Assembly: GCF_900185725.1 (NCBI RefSeq)
Contig: NZ_FYAU01000036.1
Location: 310,001-374,000 of the forward strand
DNA length: 64,000 nucleotides
From: Stappia sp. TSB10P1A
GTDB taxonomy: Bacteria > Pseudomonadota > Alphaproteobacteria > Rhizobiales > Stappiaceae
Direction of reading: 5' to 3'
Positions 53,541 through 62,519 of this stretch are shown here, one piece after another (the first letter of the stretch is position 1; every line of letters begins with the position of its first letter). Position numbers and translations under genes: made by a program. The notes beneath the pieces were generated by a model. The model saw only the letters and a list, made by a program, of their open reading frames with translations, was not told the DNA's origin and ran no database searches.

Positions 53541-54719
53541 TCAGCCGCAGACCCGGTTGAGCTCGGCGATGGCGCAGACGAGATGGTAGAGGGAACTCGC
53601 CGGTGCCGGTTCCTCGATGAAACGCCCGTCCGCGGCAAGGCGGTCGCGCCAGAGACCGCGCGGCTGGACATCGAGATAGCGCTCGACGGCAGCAGCGGCG
53701 GCGACGGCGGCGGCAGCGGCCTCGCGCTCACGCGCAGCGTCGCCGGCCTCGCGCGCCTCTTCCATCATCACCAGCGACGCCTTCAGCCATTCCGTCTGCG
53801 ACCACAGCCGCGCGACCGGCTCGCGCGGGGTGAGGTCGTCGCCGATCTCCAGCATGACGACGCCGCGATCGGGACAGATGCCGTGCCTGGTCCCGGCGGC
53901 ATACAGCCGCGCGGCAGCCGCGAGCGCATCCTCCCGGCCGGCGCGGCGGCCCCATGTGGTCAGCAGCCAGCACCATTCGAAGAGGTGCCCCGGATCGACC
54001 TTGTGTCCGGCCTCGCCCGCAGCCGGCGACCAGTCGCCGTCGAAATACTCGCGCAGCACGCCGAGGTCGGGATCGATGAAGCGGTGCAGGGCAAGGTCGG
54101 CGATAGAGCGGGCCATCTCGCCCCAGCGCGGGCTGCCCGACAGATGCGCCCAGGCGAGCGCCGCCTCGAACAGGTGCATGTTCGGGTTGGCCCGCAGCGG
54201 CAGGCGGCGGGGAACGTCTTCCTCGAACCCTCCGTCCGGGTGGCCGAGCGTCTCGACCAGCAGATCGCGCAGCCGCCGGGCATCCGCGACGACCTGCTCG
54301 CGCAGGCCGGCAACGGCCCCGGCGATGCTGGCATAGGCGAACAGGGCAAAGGCCTGGTCATAAAGGTCGAAGGGGCGCGACCCGTCCGCTGTCCTCGGCC
54401 GCAGGCTGCCATCGGCCTGGAGGAAATCCTCGTGGAACGCGGCGAGCCCCCGGCGCGCGATATCCGCCGCCGGCCCCGGCCAGCCGAGCCGCGCCCCCTC
54501 GATAAAGGAATAGATCTGCCGGGGCGGGACGCGCGGACGCGCCGGTGCAGACGAGGGCTGCGCCGTCTCCAGCGTCAGGCTTTCGGCGAAGCGCCCACTC
54601 GCCTCGTCGTAGCCGGCTCTCGCCCAGAGCGGCAGGGCGTCGCGCACGAGCCAGTTCTTCAGCCGCTCGCGAACCACCATCAGTTCGGAGGCAGGATCCT
54701 CGGACCGTGTCGCGCGCAC
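53541..54719 (-). CDS. AGE-family (N-acylglucosamine 2-epimerase-like) isomerase
   Basis: Alpha/alpha-barrel sugar isomerase of about 392 residues. Family landmarks include RVPPRQIYSFIEGARLGWPG, FDLYDQAFALFAYASI, LRANPNMHLFEAALAWAHLSG, VDPGHLFEWCWLLTTW and ARLWSQTEWLKASLVMMEE; conserved His residues in ANPNMHLFEA and DPGHLFEW are the expected catalytic site. Members interconvert mannose/fructose, cellobiose, or GlcNAc/ManNAc; the position beside manB and manC favours mannose. GTG at 54719 follows AGGAGGAGGCG; ATG at 54680 is possible. It starts 37 bp after the manB stop. Confidence 0.85.
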   Translation of the reverse strand: MRATRSEDPASELMVVRERLKNWLVRDALPLWARAGYDEASGRFAESLTLETAQPSSAPARPRVPPRQIYSFIEGARLGWPGPAADIARRGLAAFHEDFLQADGSLRPRTADGSRPFDLYDQAFALFAYASIAGAVAGLREQVVADARRLRDLLVETLGHPDGGFEEDVPRRLPLRANPNMHLFEAALAWAHLSGSPRWGEMARSIADLALHRFIDPDLGVLREYFDGDWSPAAGEAGHKVDPGHLFEWCWLLTTWGRRAGREDALAAAARLYAAGTRHGICPDRGVVMLEIGDDLTPREPVARLWSQTEWLKASLVMMEEAREAGDAAREREAAAAAVAAAAAVERYLDVQPRGLWRDRLAADGRFIEEPAPASSLYHLVCAIAELNRVCG

Positions 54720-54756
54720 CACCGCCTCCTCCTTCCAAAAGACCGCCGACGCCGCG

Positions 54757-56253
54757 TCAGAGCGTCTGGTTGTAGTCGCCGACTTCCGGATTCTCCCGCA
54801 ACACCGCGTCGACCGCCTTGAACATGGCGTGCAGCCGCTCCTCGGAGACCGGGCTTTCCACCACGACGACGAGTTCCGGCTTGTTGGACGAGGCGCGCAC
54901 AAGGCCCCAGGTGCCGTCCTCGGCGACGACGCGAATGCCGTTGACGGTGACGAGATCGGCAATGCCGTGGCCGGCAATCGTCTCGCCGCGCTCCTTCATC
55001 GCCGTGAAGCGCGCCACCACCCGCTCGACGACCTCGTATTTGATCTCGTCGGCGCAGTGCGGCGACATGGTCGGCGAGCCCCAGGTGCGCGGCAGCGCGC
55101 GGCGCAGATCCGCCATCGACCGGTCCGGGTTGCGATCCAGCATGTCGAGGATGGCGATGGCCGAGACGAGACCGTCGTCGTAGCCACGGCCGATCGGCGC
55201 GTTGAAGAAATAATGGCCGGACTTCTCGAAGCCGACCAGCGCGTCCAACTGGTTGACGCGGCGCTTGATATAGGAATGGCCGGTCTTCCAGTAATCGGTC
55301 ACCGCGCCGTTCTGCTGCAGCACCGGATCGGTGGCGAAGAGGCCCGTCGACTTGACGTCGACGACGAAGCGGCAGCCGGGATGCAGCGCCGACAGATCGC
55401 GCGCGAGCATCACGCCGACCTTGTCGGCAAAGATCTCCTCGCCCTCGTTGTCGACGACGCCGCAGCGGTCGCCGTCGCCGTCGAAGCCGAGCCCCACCTC
55501 GGCGCCGCTCTCCAGCACCTTGTCGCGGAGCGCATGAAGCATCTTCATGTCCTCCGGATTGGGGTTGTAGCGCGGGAAGGTGTGGTCGAGTTCGCAGTCG
55601 AGCGGGATGACGTCGGCGCCCAGCGCCTCAAGGACACGCGGCGCGAAGGCGCCGGCCGTGCCGTTGCCGCAGGCGGCGACGACCTTGATGGGACGGGAGA
55701 GGCGCGGCCGGTGGGTCAGGTCTGCGATATACTGCTCGGGGAAGTTCTCGACGAAGCGGTAGCTGCCGGAGCCTTCGCGGAAACTCGCGGTCAGGACGAT
55801 CTCCTTCAGTCGCCCCATCTCGTCCGGGCCGAAGGTCATCGGGCGCTCGATGCCCATCTTGACGCCGGTCCAGCCATTGTCGTTGTGCGAGGCGGTGACC
55901 ATGGCGACCGCCGGCACGTCGAGGGCGAACTGCGCGAAATAGGCCATCGGCGACAGGGCAAGGCCGATGTCGTGGACGCGCACGCCGCCGGCCATCAGGC
56001 CGGTGACCAGCGCCATCTTGATCGAGGCGGAATAGCCGCGGAAATCATGGCCGACGACGATGTCGGGGCGCACGCCGCGCTCGTGCATTAGGGTCGCAAT
56101 GCCCATGCCGAGGGCCTGCATCCCCATGAGGTTGATTTCCTTCTCGAAAAGCCAGCGGGCATCGTATTCGCGGAAACCGGTGGCCTTCACCATAGGCCGG
56201 GACTCGTAGGCATAGGTGTTCGGCTTCAGTTCGGCGACGGGCACTGGCAACAT
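54757..56253 (-). CDS. manB: Phosphomannomutase/phosphoglucomutase
   Basis: Interconverts hexose 6- and 1-phosphates to feed GDP-mannose and UDP-sugar synthesis. The 498-residue enzyme has the phosphoserine loop TASHNDNGWTG near residue 119, the metal-binding DGDGDRCGV near residue 255 and the sugar/phosphate segments GFEKSGHYFFN and VRASSNKPEL. The order and length match AlgC/ManB. It forms a cluster with the AGE epimerase (downstream) and manC (upstream on the same strand, 60 bp from it). Confidence 0.94.
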   Translation of the reverse strand: MLPVPVAELKPNTYAYESRPMVKATGFREYDARWLFEKEINLMGMQALGMGIATLMHERGVRPDIVVGHDFRGYSASIKMALVTGLMAGGVRVHDIGLALSPMAYFAQFALDVPAVAMVTASHNDNGWTGVKMGIERPMTFGPDEMGRLKEIVLTASFREGSGSYRFVENFPEQYIADLTHRPRLSRPIKVVAACGNGTAGAFAPRVLEALGADVIPLDCELDHTFPRYNPNPEDMKMLHALRDKVLESGAEVGLGFDGDGDRCGVVDNEGEEIFADKVGVMLARDLSALHPGCRFVVDVKSTGLFATDPVLQQNGAVTDYWKTGHSYIKRRVNQLDALVGFEKSGHYFFNAPIGRGYDDGLVSAIAILDMLDRNPDRSMADLRRALPRTWGSPTMSPHCADEIKYEVVERVVARFTAMKERGETIAGHGIADLVTVNGIRVVAEDGTWGLVRASSNKPELVVVVESPVSEERLHAMFKAVDAVLRENPEVGDYNQTL

Positions 56254-56313
56254 GTGTCTTCCTCAGGATCTGATGCGGGGCGGCATAGGCGGGACTGGAC
56301 GGCGAACCCGGAC

Positions 56314-57732
56314 CTACTCCGGCGAAAGGGGCGCTCCCGCCTCGTCGTAACGGATAATGTCGTCGTCGCCTATATAGGCGCCCGACTGGATTTCTATGAC
56401 ACGCGCCGGCACCCGGCCCGGATTGGCGAGGCGATGGCGGGCGCCGACCGGAACGTAAGCCGACTGGTTCTCGGTCATCAACCGTGTCTCGCCGTCGATC
56501 TCGACCGCGAGCGTGCCGGAGACCACCACCCAGTGCTCGGCCCGGTTGACATGGCTTTGCCGGGACATGCTCTCGCCCGGCTTGATCTCGATTTCCTGCA
56601 CCTGGAAGCGGCCGCCGACGGCGATCTCCTCACGCCAGCCCCAGGGCCGGTACAGGCGGCGATGCTCGCGCGTCTCGCGGCGCCCTTCCGCCTGCAACCC
56701 TTCGACCACGGTCTTGACGTCCTGGGCATGGGCCTTGTCGGCGACGAGGACGGCGTCCTTGGTCGCAACCACCATGACGTGGTCGAGACCGATCACCGAG
56801 ACCAGCGCGCCGTCGCTGACGACGAGATTGTCCCGTGCCTTCACGAAACGCGCCTCGCCCAGAACGCTGTTGCCGTCATCGGATTTCTCGAAAGCTTCCC
56901 ATACCGCAGACCAGGAACCCAGATCGCTCCAGCCCGGTTCCATCGGCACACAGGAAATCCGCTCCGACTTCTCCATGATCGCATAGTCGATGGAGATGTT
57001 CGGCACCTTGGAGAACAGCCCCGCATCGAGGCGCAGGAAGTCGAGGTCGCGGGTCGCCGCGCCCAGCGCCTCGCGCACCCGGTCAAGGACCTCGGGCGCG
57101 TGGCGCGCAAACTCCTCCAGCATGGCGCGGGCGGAGAACAGGAAGATGCCGGCATTCCACACATAGGTGCCGGCTTCCAGAAACGCTCGGGCGCGCTCCA
57201 GATCCGGCTTCTCGACAAAGGCCTCGACGGCACACGGCCCCTCGCCCGCCTCCGCCAGGCGGATATAGCCATAGCCGGTGTTGGGCTCGGACGGCTTGAT
57301 GCCGAAGGTGACGATGCGCCCGGCCCTTGCGGCCGGAAGCGCGCGCTCGACGGCGGCGGCGAAGGCGTCCGTATCGCGCAGCAGATGGTCGGAGGGCGCC
57401 AGTAGCACCAGCGCGTCCGGGTCGCGCGCCTGCGCCAACAGCGCGGCGATGGCGGCGGGGGCCGCCGTATTGCGGCCGACCGGCTCCAGCACGATGGCAG
57501 CCTCATCGGCGGGGGCGCGGGCCTCGGCCATCTGCTCGCCGACAAGGAAGCGGTGCTCGGAATTGGCGATGACGATGGGGGCGGCGAAGGCAGGGCCGGC
57601 GAAGCGCTTCAGCGTCTTCTGGAACAGGCTCTCGCCATCGAAGATCGGAAGGAACTGCTTGGGACGGGCGGAGCGCGACAGCGGCCAGAGCCGAGAACCG
57701 GAGCCACCGGACAGGATGCAGGGAATGATCAC
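56314..57732 (-). CDS. manC: Mannose-1-phosphate guanylyltransferase / mannose-6-phosphate isomerase
   Basis: Bifunctional enzyme making GDP-mannose. The 472-residue protein has the pyrophosphorylase start ILSGGSGSRLWPLSRSARPKQF, FVEKPDLERARAFLEAGTYVWNAG and the C-terminal cupin isomerase region with RPWGWREEIAVGGRFQ and EHWVVVSGTLAVEIDGE. The start is GTG at 57732 with a poor ribosome site; no better one exists. It heads the manC-manB-epimerase cluster. Confidence 0.94.
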   Translation of the reverse strand: MIIPCILSGGSGSRLWPLSRSARPKQFLPIFDGESLFQKTLKRFAGPAFAAPIVIANSEHRFLVGEQMAEARAPADEAAIVLEPVGRNTAAPAAIAALLAQARDPDALVLLAPSDHLLRDTDAFAAAVERALPAARAGRIVTFGIKPSEPNTGYGYIRLAEAGEGPCAVEAFVEKPDLERARAFLEAGTYVWNAGIFLFSARAMLEEFARHAPEVLDRVREALGAATRDLDFLRLDAGLFSKVPNISIDYAIMEKSERISCVPMEPGWSDLGSWSAVWEAFEKSDDGNSVLGEARFVKARDNLVVSDGALVSVIGLDHVMVVATKDAVLVADKAHAQDVKTVVEGLQAEGRRETREHRRLYRPWGWREEIAVGGRFQVQEIEIKPGESMSRQSHVNRAEHWVVVSGTLAVEIDGETRLMTENQSAYVPVGARHRLANPGRVPARVIEIQSGAYIGDDDIIRYDEAGAPLSPE

Positions 57733-57862
57733 GCGAGGTCTTTCGTCGCCAGGGTCTGCCGCACCGTGCGGAGGAGGTTCCCCTCTTTTGCCAAATCCCG
57801 GACTGACAGGAGGTTAACCCGAAACCCCAAGGCTGCGAAACAGCCGAGACGCCGCCCGCAGC

Positions 57863-58438
57863 TCACATGTCCGGACCGGCCGGTTGCCAGGGCCGCGCCT
57901 CAGCCGGTCCCAGCCGCAGCAGGTCGACGGCCCGCGCGGCGATCTCGGCCACCGCGTCGGCCAGCGAGTCGGGCTGCAGATAGAAGGCCGGCACCGGCGG
58001 CAGGATGATGGCGCCGGCCTCGGTCGCCAGCACCATGTTGCGCAGGTGCACGAGCGACAGCGGTGCCTCCCGCGCCAGCAGCACCAAGGGCCGGCGCTCC
58101 TTGAGCTGGACGGAGGCGGCGCGCGTCAGCAGGTTGTCGTCGAGACCATGGGCGATGGCGCTGAGCGAGCGCATCGAACACGGCGCGACGACCATGCCGG
58201 CAACCGGACAGGAGCCGGAGGCGATCTGCGCCCCGACATCGCCAATGGCATGCTCGCGCGCGGCCAGGGCGGACAGCTCCGCCCGCGCGGCAAGACCGTC
58301 CTCCAACGCAAACGTCCGCTCTCCCCCGGCGCTGACCACGAGATCGATCGACGCGCCCCGCCGGGCGAGATCGCGGGCGCAGGCGAGCGCCAGCATTGCC
58401 CCGGACGCGCCGGAGACGCCGAGGACCACGCGGGTCAT
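57863..58438 (-). CDS. ubiX: UbiX-family flavin prenyltransferase
   Basis: Makes prenylated FMN, the cofactor of UbiD decarboxylases. The 191-residue protein has the flavoprotein start VVLGVSGASGAMLALAC, VVSAGGERTFALE, GMVVAPCSMRSLSAIAHGL and AREAPLSLVHLRNMVLATEAGA with PVPAFYLQP, all UbiX hallmarks. Its ATG overlaps the ubiD stop (ATGA), so the pair is coupled, and both depend on the FNR-box promoter. Confidence 0.95.
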   Translation of the reverse strand: MTRVVLGVSGASGAMLALACARDLARRGASIDLVVSAGGERTFALEDGLAARAELSALAAREHAIGDVGAQIASGSCPVAGMVVAPCSMRSLSAIAHGLDDNLLTRAASVQLKERRPLVLLAREAPLSLVHLRNMVLATEAGAIILPPVPAFYLQPDSLADAVAEIAARAVDLLRLGPAEARPWQPAGPDM

Positions 58439-59928
58439 GCCAGCCCCTCCGCCTTCAGGATGCGCTCGGCCGCGCTCTCCGCCTCCGGCGACAGGCGCAT
58501 CACCTCGCCGAAGGCGCGGGCCGTCTCGGACCCGATCTTCACCGTCGCGTCGAGGCCGATCTTGCCGGCAAGCCCTTCCAGCGGCGAGGCGAAGTCGAGA
58601 TAGTCCATCGGCGTGCGGTCGAGTTGCATCGTGTCGCGCGCCGGGTCGTAGCGGGTCGCCAGCGCCCAGGCGATGTCGTCCCAGTTGCGCGGGTCGATGT
58701 CGGCGTCGACCACCACGATCATCTTGGTATAGCTGAACTGCGGCAGCAGGCCCCACAGGGCGAGCATCACCCGGCGCGCCTGACCGGGATAGCGCTTGTC
58801 GATCGCGATCACCGCGATCCGATAGGAGCAGGCGGCGGGCGGCAGCCACAGGTCCACCACTTCCGGGATCTGCTGGCGGATGACGGGAAGCGCGAGATCG
58901 TTGAACACCTCGCCGATGATCGAGGGCTCGTCCGGCGGCCGGCCGGTCCAGGTGGAGAGGTAGAGCGGATCGCGGCGATGGGTGATCGCGCTCACCCGCA
59001 TCACCGGGAAGGGCTCGACCGAGTTGTAATAGCCGGTGTGATCGCCGAACGGGCCCTCCGGCGCCGTCTCGCCCGGATGCACCCAACCCTCCACCACGAT
59101 CTCGGCGCTCGAGGGAACCAGCATCGGCACGGAGACGGCCGGCGCGAGCGAGGTGCGCGCCCCGCGCAGGACGCCGGAAAAGGCAATCTCCGACACGGTT
59201 TCCGGCAGCGGCAGGGCGGCCGCCAGCAGCGTTGCCGGATCGGCGCCAAGGGCGATGGCGACGGGCATCGGCTCGCCCTGGCGCTGCCAGCTTCGATGAT
59301 GGGCAGCGCCGCCCCGGTGCGGCAGCCAGCGCAGGATCAGGCGGTCCTTTGCCAGCACCTGCGTCCGGTAGATGCCGGCATTGTAGCGCCCGCTGTCACT
59401 CGCCTGCGACCCCGCGTCGCGGGTCAGCACCACCGGCCATGTCATCAACGGACCTGCATCTCCCGGCCAGCAGGTCTGCACCGGCAGGCGCGAAAGGTCG
59501 GGCTCGCTCATCCGCTCTTCCTGCGAGACGCCCTCGCCCACCACCCTGACACGGGCGCGCAGCGCTGCCGCCATCTGCGGCCAGCGCGACAGCGCATCAC
59601 TGATGCCTTGCGGGGGCACCGGCGCACGCAGAGCCGCGAGAAACTCTCCAAGCTCGGCGATATCGGCCGGCTCGATGCCAAGGCCGGCCGCGACGCGGCG
59701 CCGGGTGCCGAAGAGATTGGCGACGAGCGGGATGGCGGACACCGAGCCGTCCGCCGAGACCGGCCGGTCGAATCGCAGGACCGGGCCACCCGCCAGCAGC
59801 ACCTTGCGATGGATCGCGGTGACCTCCTCGACGAGCGACACCGGATGGCCGAGGGTGTGCAACTCGCCGGCCGCGTCGCACCAGCGAAGGAAGCTGCGAA
59901 GGTCCGGAAAGGCTGGCAGACGGCGCAT
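58435..59928 (-). CDS. ubiD: UbiD-family decarboxylase
   Basis: Prenyl-FMN-dependent decarboxylase acting on 4-hydroxy-3-polyprenylbenzoate in ubiquinone synthesis. The 497-residue protein has the UbiD core: FRWCDAAGEL at the start, RTQVLAKDRLILRWLPHRGG, FGDHTGYYNSVEPFPV, and LGxR-type YTKMIVVVDADIDPRNWDDI with a conserved E in the GPFG segment. The ATG at 59928 follows ACAGGAGC. It is the first gene of the leftward arm from the FNR box. That it acts in ubiquinone rather than another aromatic pathway is inferred from its neighbours. Confidence 0.93.
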   Translation of the reverse strand: MRRLPAFPDLRSFLRWCDAAGELHTLGHPVSLVEEVTAIHRKVLLAGGPVLRFDRPVSADGSVSAIPLVANLFGTRRRVAAGLGIEPADIAELGEFLAALRAPVPPQGISDALSRWPQMAAALRARVRVVGEGVSQEERMSEPDLSRLPVQTCWPGDAGPLMTWPVVLTRDAGSQASDSGRYNAGIYRTQVLAKDRLILRWLPHRGGAAHHRSWQRQGEPMPVAIALGADPATLLAAALPLPETVSEIAFSGVLRGARTSLAPAVSVPMLVPSSAEIVVEGWVHPGETAPEGPFGDHTGYYNSVEPFPVMRVSAITHRRDPLYLSTWTGRPPDEPSIIGEVFNDLALPVIRQQIPEVVDLWLPPAACSYRIAVIAIDKRYPGQARRVMLALWGLLPQFSYTKMIVVVDADIDPRNWDDIAWALATRYDPARDTMQLDRTPMDYLDFASPLEGLAGKIGLDATVKIGSETARAFGEVMRLSPEAESAAERILKAEGLA

Positions 59929-59953
59929 GGCGGCTCCTGTTGCAACCGGTGAG

Positions 59954-59959
59954 CCATAG
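59954..59959 (-). promoter_or_regulatory. -10 candidate of ubiD, minus strand
   Basis: CTATGG on the minus strand lies about 31 bp from the centre of the FNR box at 59987.5, putting the predicted start near 59946 and the box at about -41.5, the class II activator position. Confidence 0.55.
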
Positions 59960-59980
59960 CAAAGCCGATCGACCGCGAAG

Positions 59981-59994
59981 TTGATACGGATCAA
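59981..59994. promoter_or_regulatory. Perfect FNR/Anr box in the divergent ubi control region
   Basis: TTGAT-ACGG-ATCAA matches the FNR/Anr/FixK-type consensus with no mismatch. It lies midway between ubiD and ubiT. A TCTATG element at 60015-60020 on the plus strand and CTATGG at 59954-59959 on the minus strand are equidistant, so one box is placed at about -41.5 for both promoters. Confidence 0.88.
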
Positions 59995-60056
59995 CAACGG
60001 CGCCAGGTCGCGCTTCTATGGTGCGGGCAGTCCGCCACGCCTGCCGGGAGCGCCAC

Positions 60057-60611
60057 ATGCCCGAAGCCCTCGCCCCTTTGCCGGAACATCGCGCGATCCC
60101 GCGCATGCCTGCGCTGCTTGCGCTCGGCGTCCGGCTGGCCCCCTATCCTCCCGGCGACATGCTGCTGACGCGGCTCGCCCGCAAGATCCTCGCCCGCAAT
60201 CCGGGGGTTCTCGAGCGCCTCGGGTCCTATCGCCGGTCGCGGTTCGTGCTCACCGCCAGCGATGTGCCCGTCTCCTTCCTGCTCGACCTGACGCGCGATC
60301 TGCCCGCGGTCAGCCTGCACCGCGACCCGCCGGCCGGCGATGCCCGGATCTCCGGCTCGCTTGCGGTGCTGATCGGCCTCGTTCACGGGGTCTGGGACGG
60401 CGACGCCCTGTTCTTCTCGCGCGATCTCACGGTGGAGGGCGACACCTCGGCCGTGCTGGCGCTGCGCAACGCCATCGACGACGCGGAACTCGATCTCGGC
60501 CAGGAACTGGCGACGTTCGCCGGCCCGCTGTCCGGGCTGGCCCGGCGGCTGATCGAGGGAGTCGAGCGGACCACCGGCGTGCCGCTGACGCGGTCGGGAG
60601 CGGTGCGATGA
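60057..60611 (+). CDS. ubiT: Oxygen-independent ubiquinone synthesis accessory protein UbiT
   Basis: SCP2-type lipid-carrier protein needed, with UbiU and UbiV, for ubiquinone made without O2. The 184-residue protein has an N-terminal helical part and an SCP2 domain (LTASDVPVSFLLDLTRDLPAVSL, ISGSLAVLIGLVHGVWDGDALFFSRDLTVEGDT) with the usual C-terminal helix. The ATG at 60057 follows GGGAG. Its stop overlaps the ubiU ATG at 60608. First gene of the rightward arm from the FNR box. Confidence 0.9.
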   Translation: MPEALAPLPEHRAIPRMPALLALGVRLAPYPPGDMLLTRLARKILARNPGVLERLGSYRRSRFVLTASDVPVSFLLDLTRDLPAVSLHRDPPAGDARISGSLAVLIGLVHGVWDGDALFFSRDLTVEGDTSAVLALRNAIDDAELDLGQELATFAGPLSGLARRLIEGVERTTGVPLTRSGAVR

Positions 60612-61588
60612 TGGAGCTCGTCTGCCCGGCCGGGACACCGGCCTCGCTGCGCGCGGCTGTCGATGCCGGCGCCCACGCCATCTATTGCGGCTTCGCCGAC
60701 GACACCAATGCCCGCAACTTTCCCGGCCTCAATTTCTCGCGCCGCGAAATGGCCGAGGGCATCGCCTATGCCCATGCGCGCGGCGCCAAGGTGCTGATCG
60801 CCATCAACACCTTCCCGCGCGCCGGCGAGATGGAGCTGTGGCACCGGGCGGTGAGCGATGCGGCAACGCTCGGCGCCGATGCGGCGATCCTCGCCGATCT
60901 CGGGCTGATCGCCCATGCGGCCGAGCGCCATCCTTCGCTGCGCCGGCATCTCTCGGTGCAGGCGGCGGCCGCCAATCCGGATGTCATCAACTTCTATGCC
61001 AGCGCCTTCGACGTGAAGCGCGTGGTGCTGCCGCGGGTGCTCAGCGTCGAGGAGATCGCCACCATCAATCGCGACATCGACGTGGAGACCGAGGTCTTCG
61101 TGTTCGGCGGGCTCTGCGTCATGGCGGAGGGGCGGTGCTCGCTGTCCTCCTACATCTCCGGCAAGTCGCCGAACATGAACGGCGTCTGCTCGCCGGCAAG
61201 CCACGTGTCCTATGTGGAGGAGGGCGGGGATCTGGCCGCGCGCCTTGGCGGCTACACCATCCACCGCACCCCGGCGCAGGCGCCCGCTCCCTATCCCACC
61301 CTGTGCAAGGGCTGCTTCAAGGTCGGCGCGCGCACCGGCTATGTGTTCGAGGATCCGGCGAGCCTGGACGCCTCGCAGCTCCTGCCCGCCCTGTCCCGCG
61401 CCGGCGTCACCGCCTTGAAGATCGAGGGCCGCCAGCGCTCGCGCGCCTATGTCGCGCAGGTGGTGCGCAACTTCCGCCAGGCGGTCGAGGCGCTCGCCGA
61501 GGGCCGCGAGGTGCCCGTCGGAGCGCTGGCCCGGCTGACCGAGGGACAGGCGGCGACGGCCGGGGCCTACAACAAGATCTGGAGATGA
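60608..61588 (+). CDS. ubiU: Oxygen-independent hydroxylase subunit UbiU (peptidase U32 family)
   Basis: With UbiV it hydroxylates ubiquinone precursors in place of the O2-using flavoenzymes; both bind a 4Fe-4S cluster. The 326-residue protein starts MMELVCPAGTPASLRAAVDAG, then YCGFADDTNARNFPGLNFS and the cluster ligands at C170, C177, C194 and C233 (numbering from 60608), which become 169/176/193/232 from the second ATG at 60611, the numbering of E. coli UbiU, so 60611 may be the true start. The C-terminal KIEGRQRSRAYVAQVVRNFR is also conserved. Confidence 0.93.
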   Translation: MMELVCPAGTPASLRAAVDAGAHAIYCGFADDTNARNFPGLNFSRREMAEGIAYAHARGAKVLIAINTFPRAGEMELWHRAVSDAATLGADAAILADLGLIAHAAERHPSLRRHLSVQAAAANPDVINFYASAFDVKRVVLPRVLSVEEIATINRDIDVETEVFVFGGLCVMAEGRCSLSSYISGKSPNMNGVCSPASHVSYVEEGGDLAARLGGYTIHRTPAQAPAPYPTLCKGCFKVGARTGYVFEDPASLDASQLLPALSRAGVTALKIEGRQRSRAYVAQVVRNFRQAVEALAEGREVPVGALARLTEGQAATAGAYNKIWR

Positions 61589-61592
61589 AGGC

Positions 61593-62519
61593 ATGCAACT
61601 GACCGTCGGCCCGATCCAGGGCTTCTGGGACGCGGGCCTGTGGAGCGCGTTCTACGAGCGTCTCGCGGAAACGCCCGGCATCTCCCGCGTGGTCCTCGGC
61701 GAGCTTGTCTGCTCGAAGCGGCTGCCCTTCTACCAGACGCGGCTGCCGGACGCGGTGGCGCAGTTGCTCGCCGGCGGCAAGGACGTGGCGTTGACCAGCC
61801 TCGCCCTCATCACGCCGCTGAAGCGGGAGCGGCGCATGGCGGCCGAACTCGCCGCGATGGAGCTGGAAGTCGAGGTCAACGACCTCACCATGCTGGCCTA
61901 TCTGCCGGAGGGCGCCCGCTTCTCGGTCGGCCCCTTGGTGAATGTTTACAATGAGGGCACGCTGGCGGTGCTCCAGCGGCGCGGCGCGGTCGGCGTCTGC
62001 CTGCCGCCGGAACTCTCGGCCGCCTCGGTGCAGCGGATCTGCGCCGCCACCGACATGCCCGTCGAGGTCTGGGGCTGGGGGCGCCTGCCGCTCGCCATCT
62101 CCGGACGCTGCTACCATGCCCGCTATCACGACCGGGCCAAGGACCAGTGCCAGTTCGTCTGCGCCGAGGACCCGGACGGGCTGGCCGTCGACACGCTCGA
62201 CGATCAGCAGTTCCTGGCGATCAACGGCTTGCAGACCCTGTCCGGCCAATGCGCCAACATGGCCCACCACCTGCCGTCCCTGCGCCAGGCAGGCGTCGCC
62301 AGTCTGCGCCTGTCGCCGCAGACCACCGGCTTCTTCGAGGTCATCGACCTGTTCGCGGATCTGACGTCGGGCCGGATCGATGCGGAGGAGTTCTGCGCCA
62401 AGGCGCTGCCGCATGCGCCGGGCGGCGCCTTTTGCGACGGCTTTCTCGACGGGCCGACCGGCGTCGCCTGGTCGGGCGCGAGGGGCGAGGTCAGGACGCA
62501 GCCGGCCGGAACGCCTTGA
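61593..62519 (+). CDS. ubiV: Oxygen-independent hydroxylase subunit UbiV (peptidase U32 family)
   Basis: Partner of UbiU, 308 residues. The Fe-S ligands are at C40 (VVLGELVCSKRLPFYQTRLP), C173, C186 and C190 (SGRCYHARYHDRAKDQCQFVC); the spacing of the last three equals that of E. coli UbiV C180/C193/C197. The ATG at 61593 lies 4 bp after the ubiU stop. Its 3' end overlaps the convergent mog gene by 29 bp. Confidence 0.93.
   Translation: MQLTVGPIQGFWDAGLWSAFYERLAETPGISRVVLGELVCSKRLPFYQTRLPDAVAQLLAGGKDVALTSLALITPLKRERRMAAELAAMELEVEVNDLTMLAYLPEGARFSVGPLVNVYNEGTLAVLQRRGAVGVCLPPELSAASVQRICAATDMPVEVWGWGRLPLAISGRCYHARYHDRAKDQCQFVCAEDPDGLAVDTLDDQQFLAINGLQTLSGQCANMAHHLPSLRQAGVASLRLSPQTTGFFEVIDLFADLTSGRIDAEEFCAKALPHAPGGAFCDGFLDGPTGVAWSGARGEVRTQPAGTP

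Noticed and set aside
50213-53560. 1115-residue open frame on the plus strand opposite the RTX protease, with internal repeats
   Set aside because: The repeats are the reverse reading of the protease repeats; the minus frame has intact catalytic and RTX motifs.
53303-53731. 142-residue open frame on the minus strand between the epimerase and the RTX gene
   Set aside because: First half overlaps the epimerase 3' end in another frame, and the composition is Arg/Ser/Pro-rich; no support.
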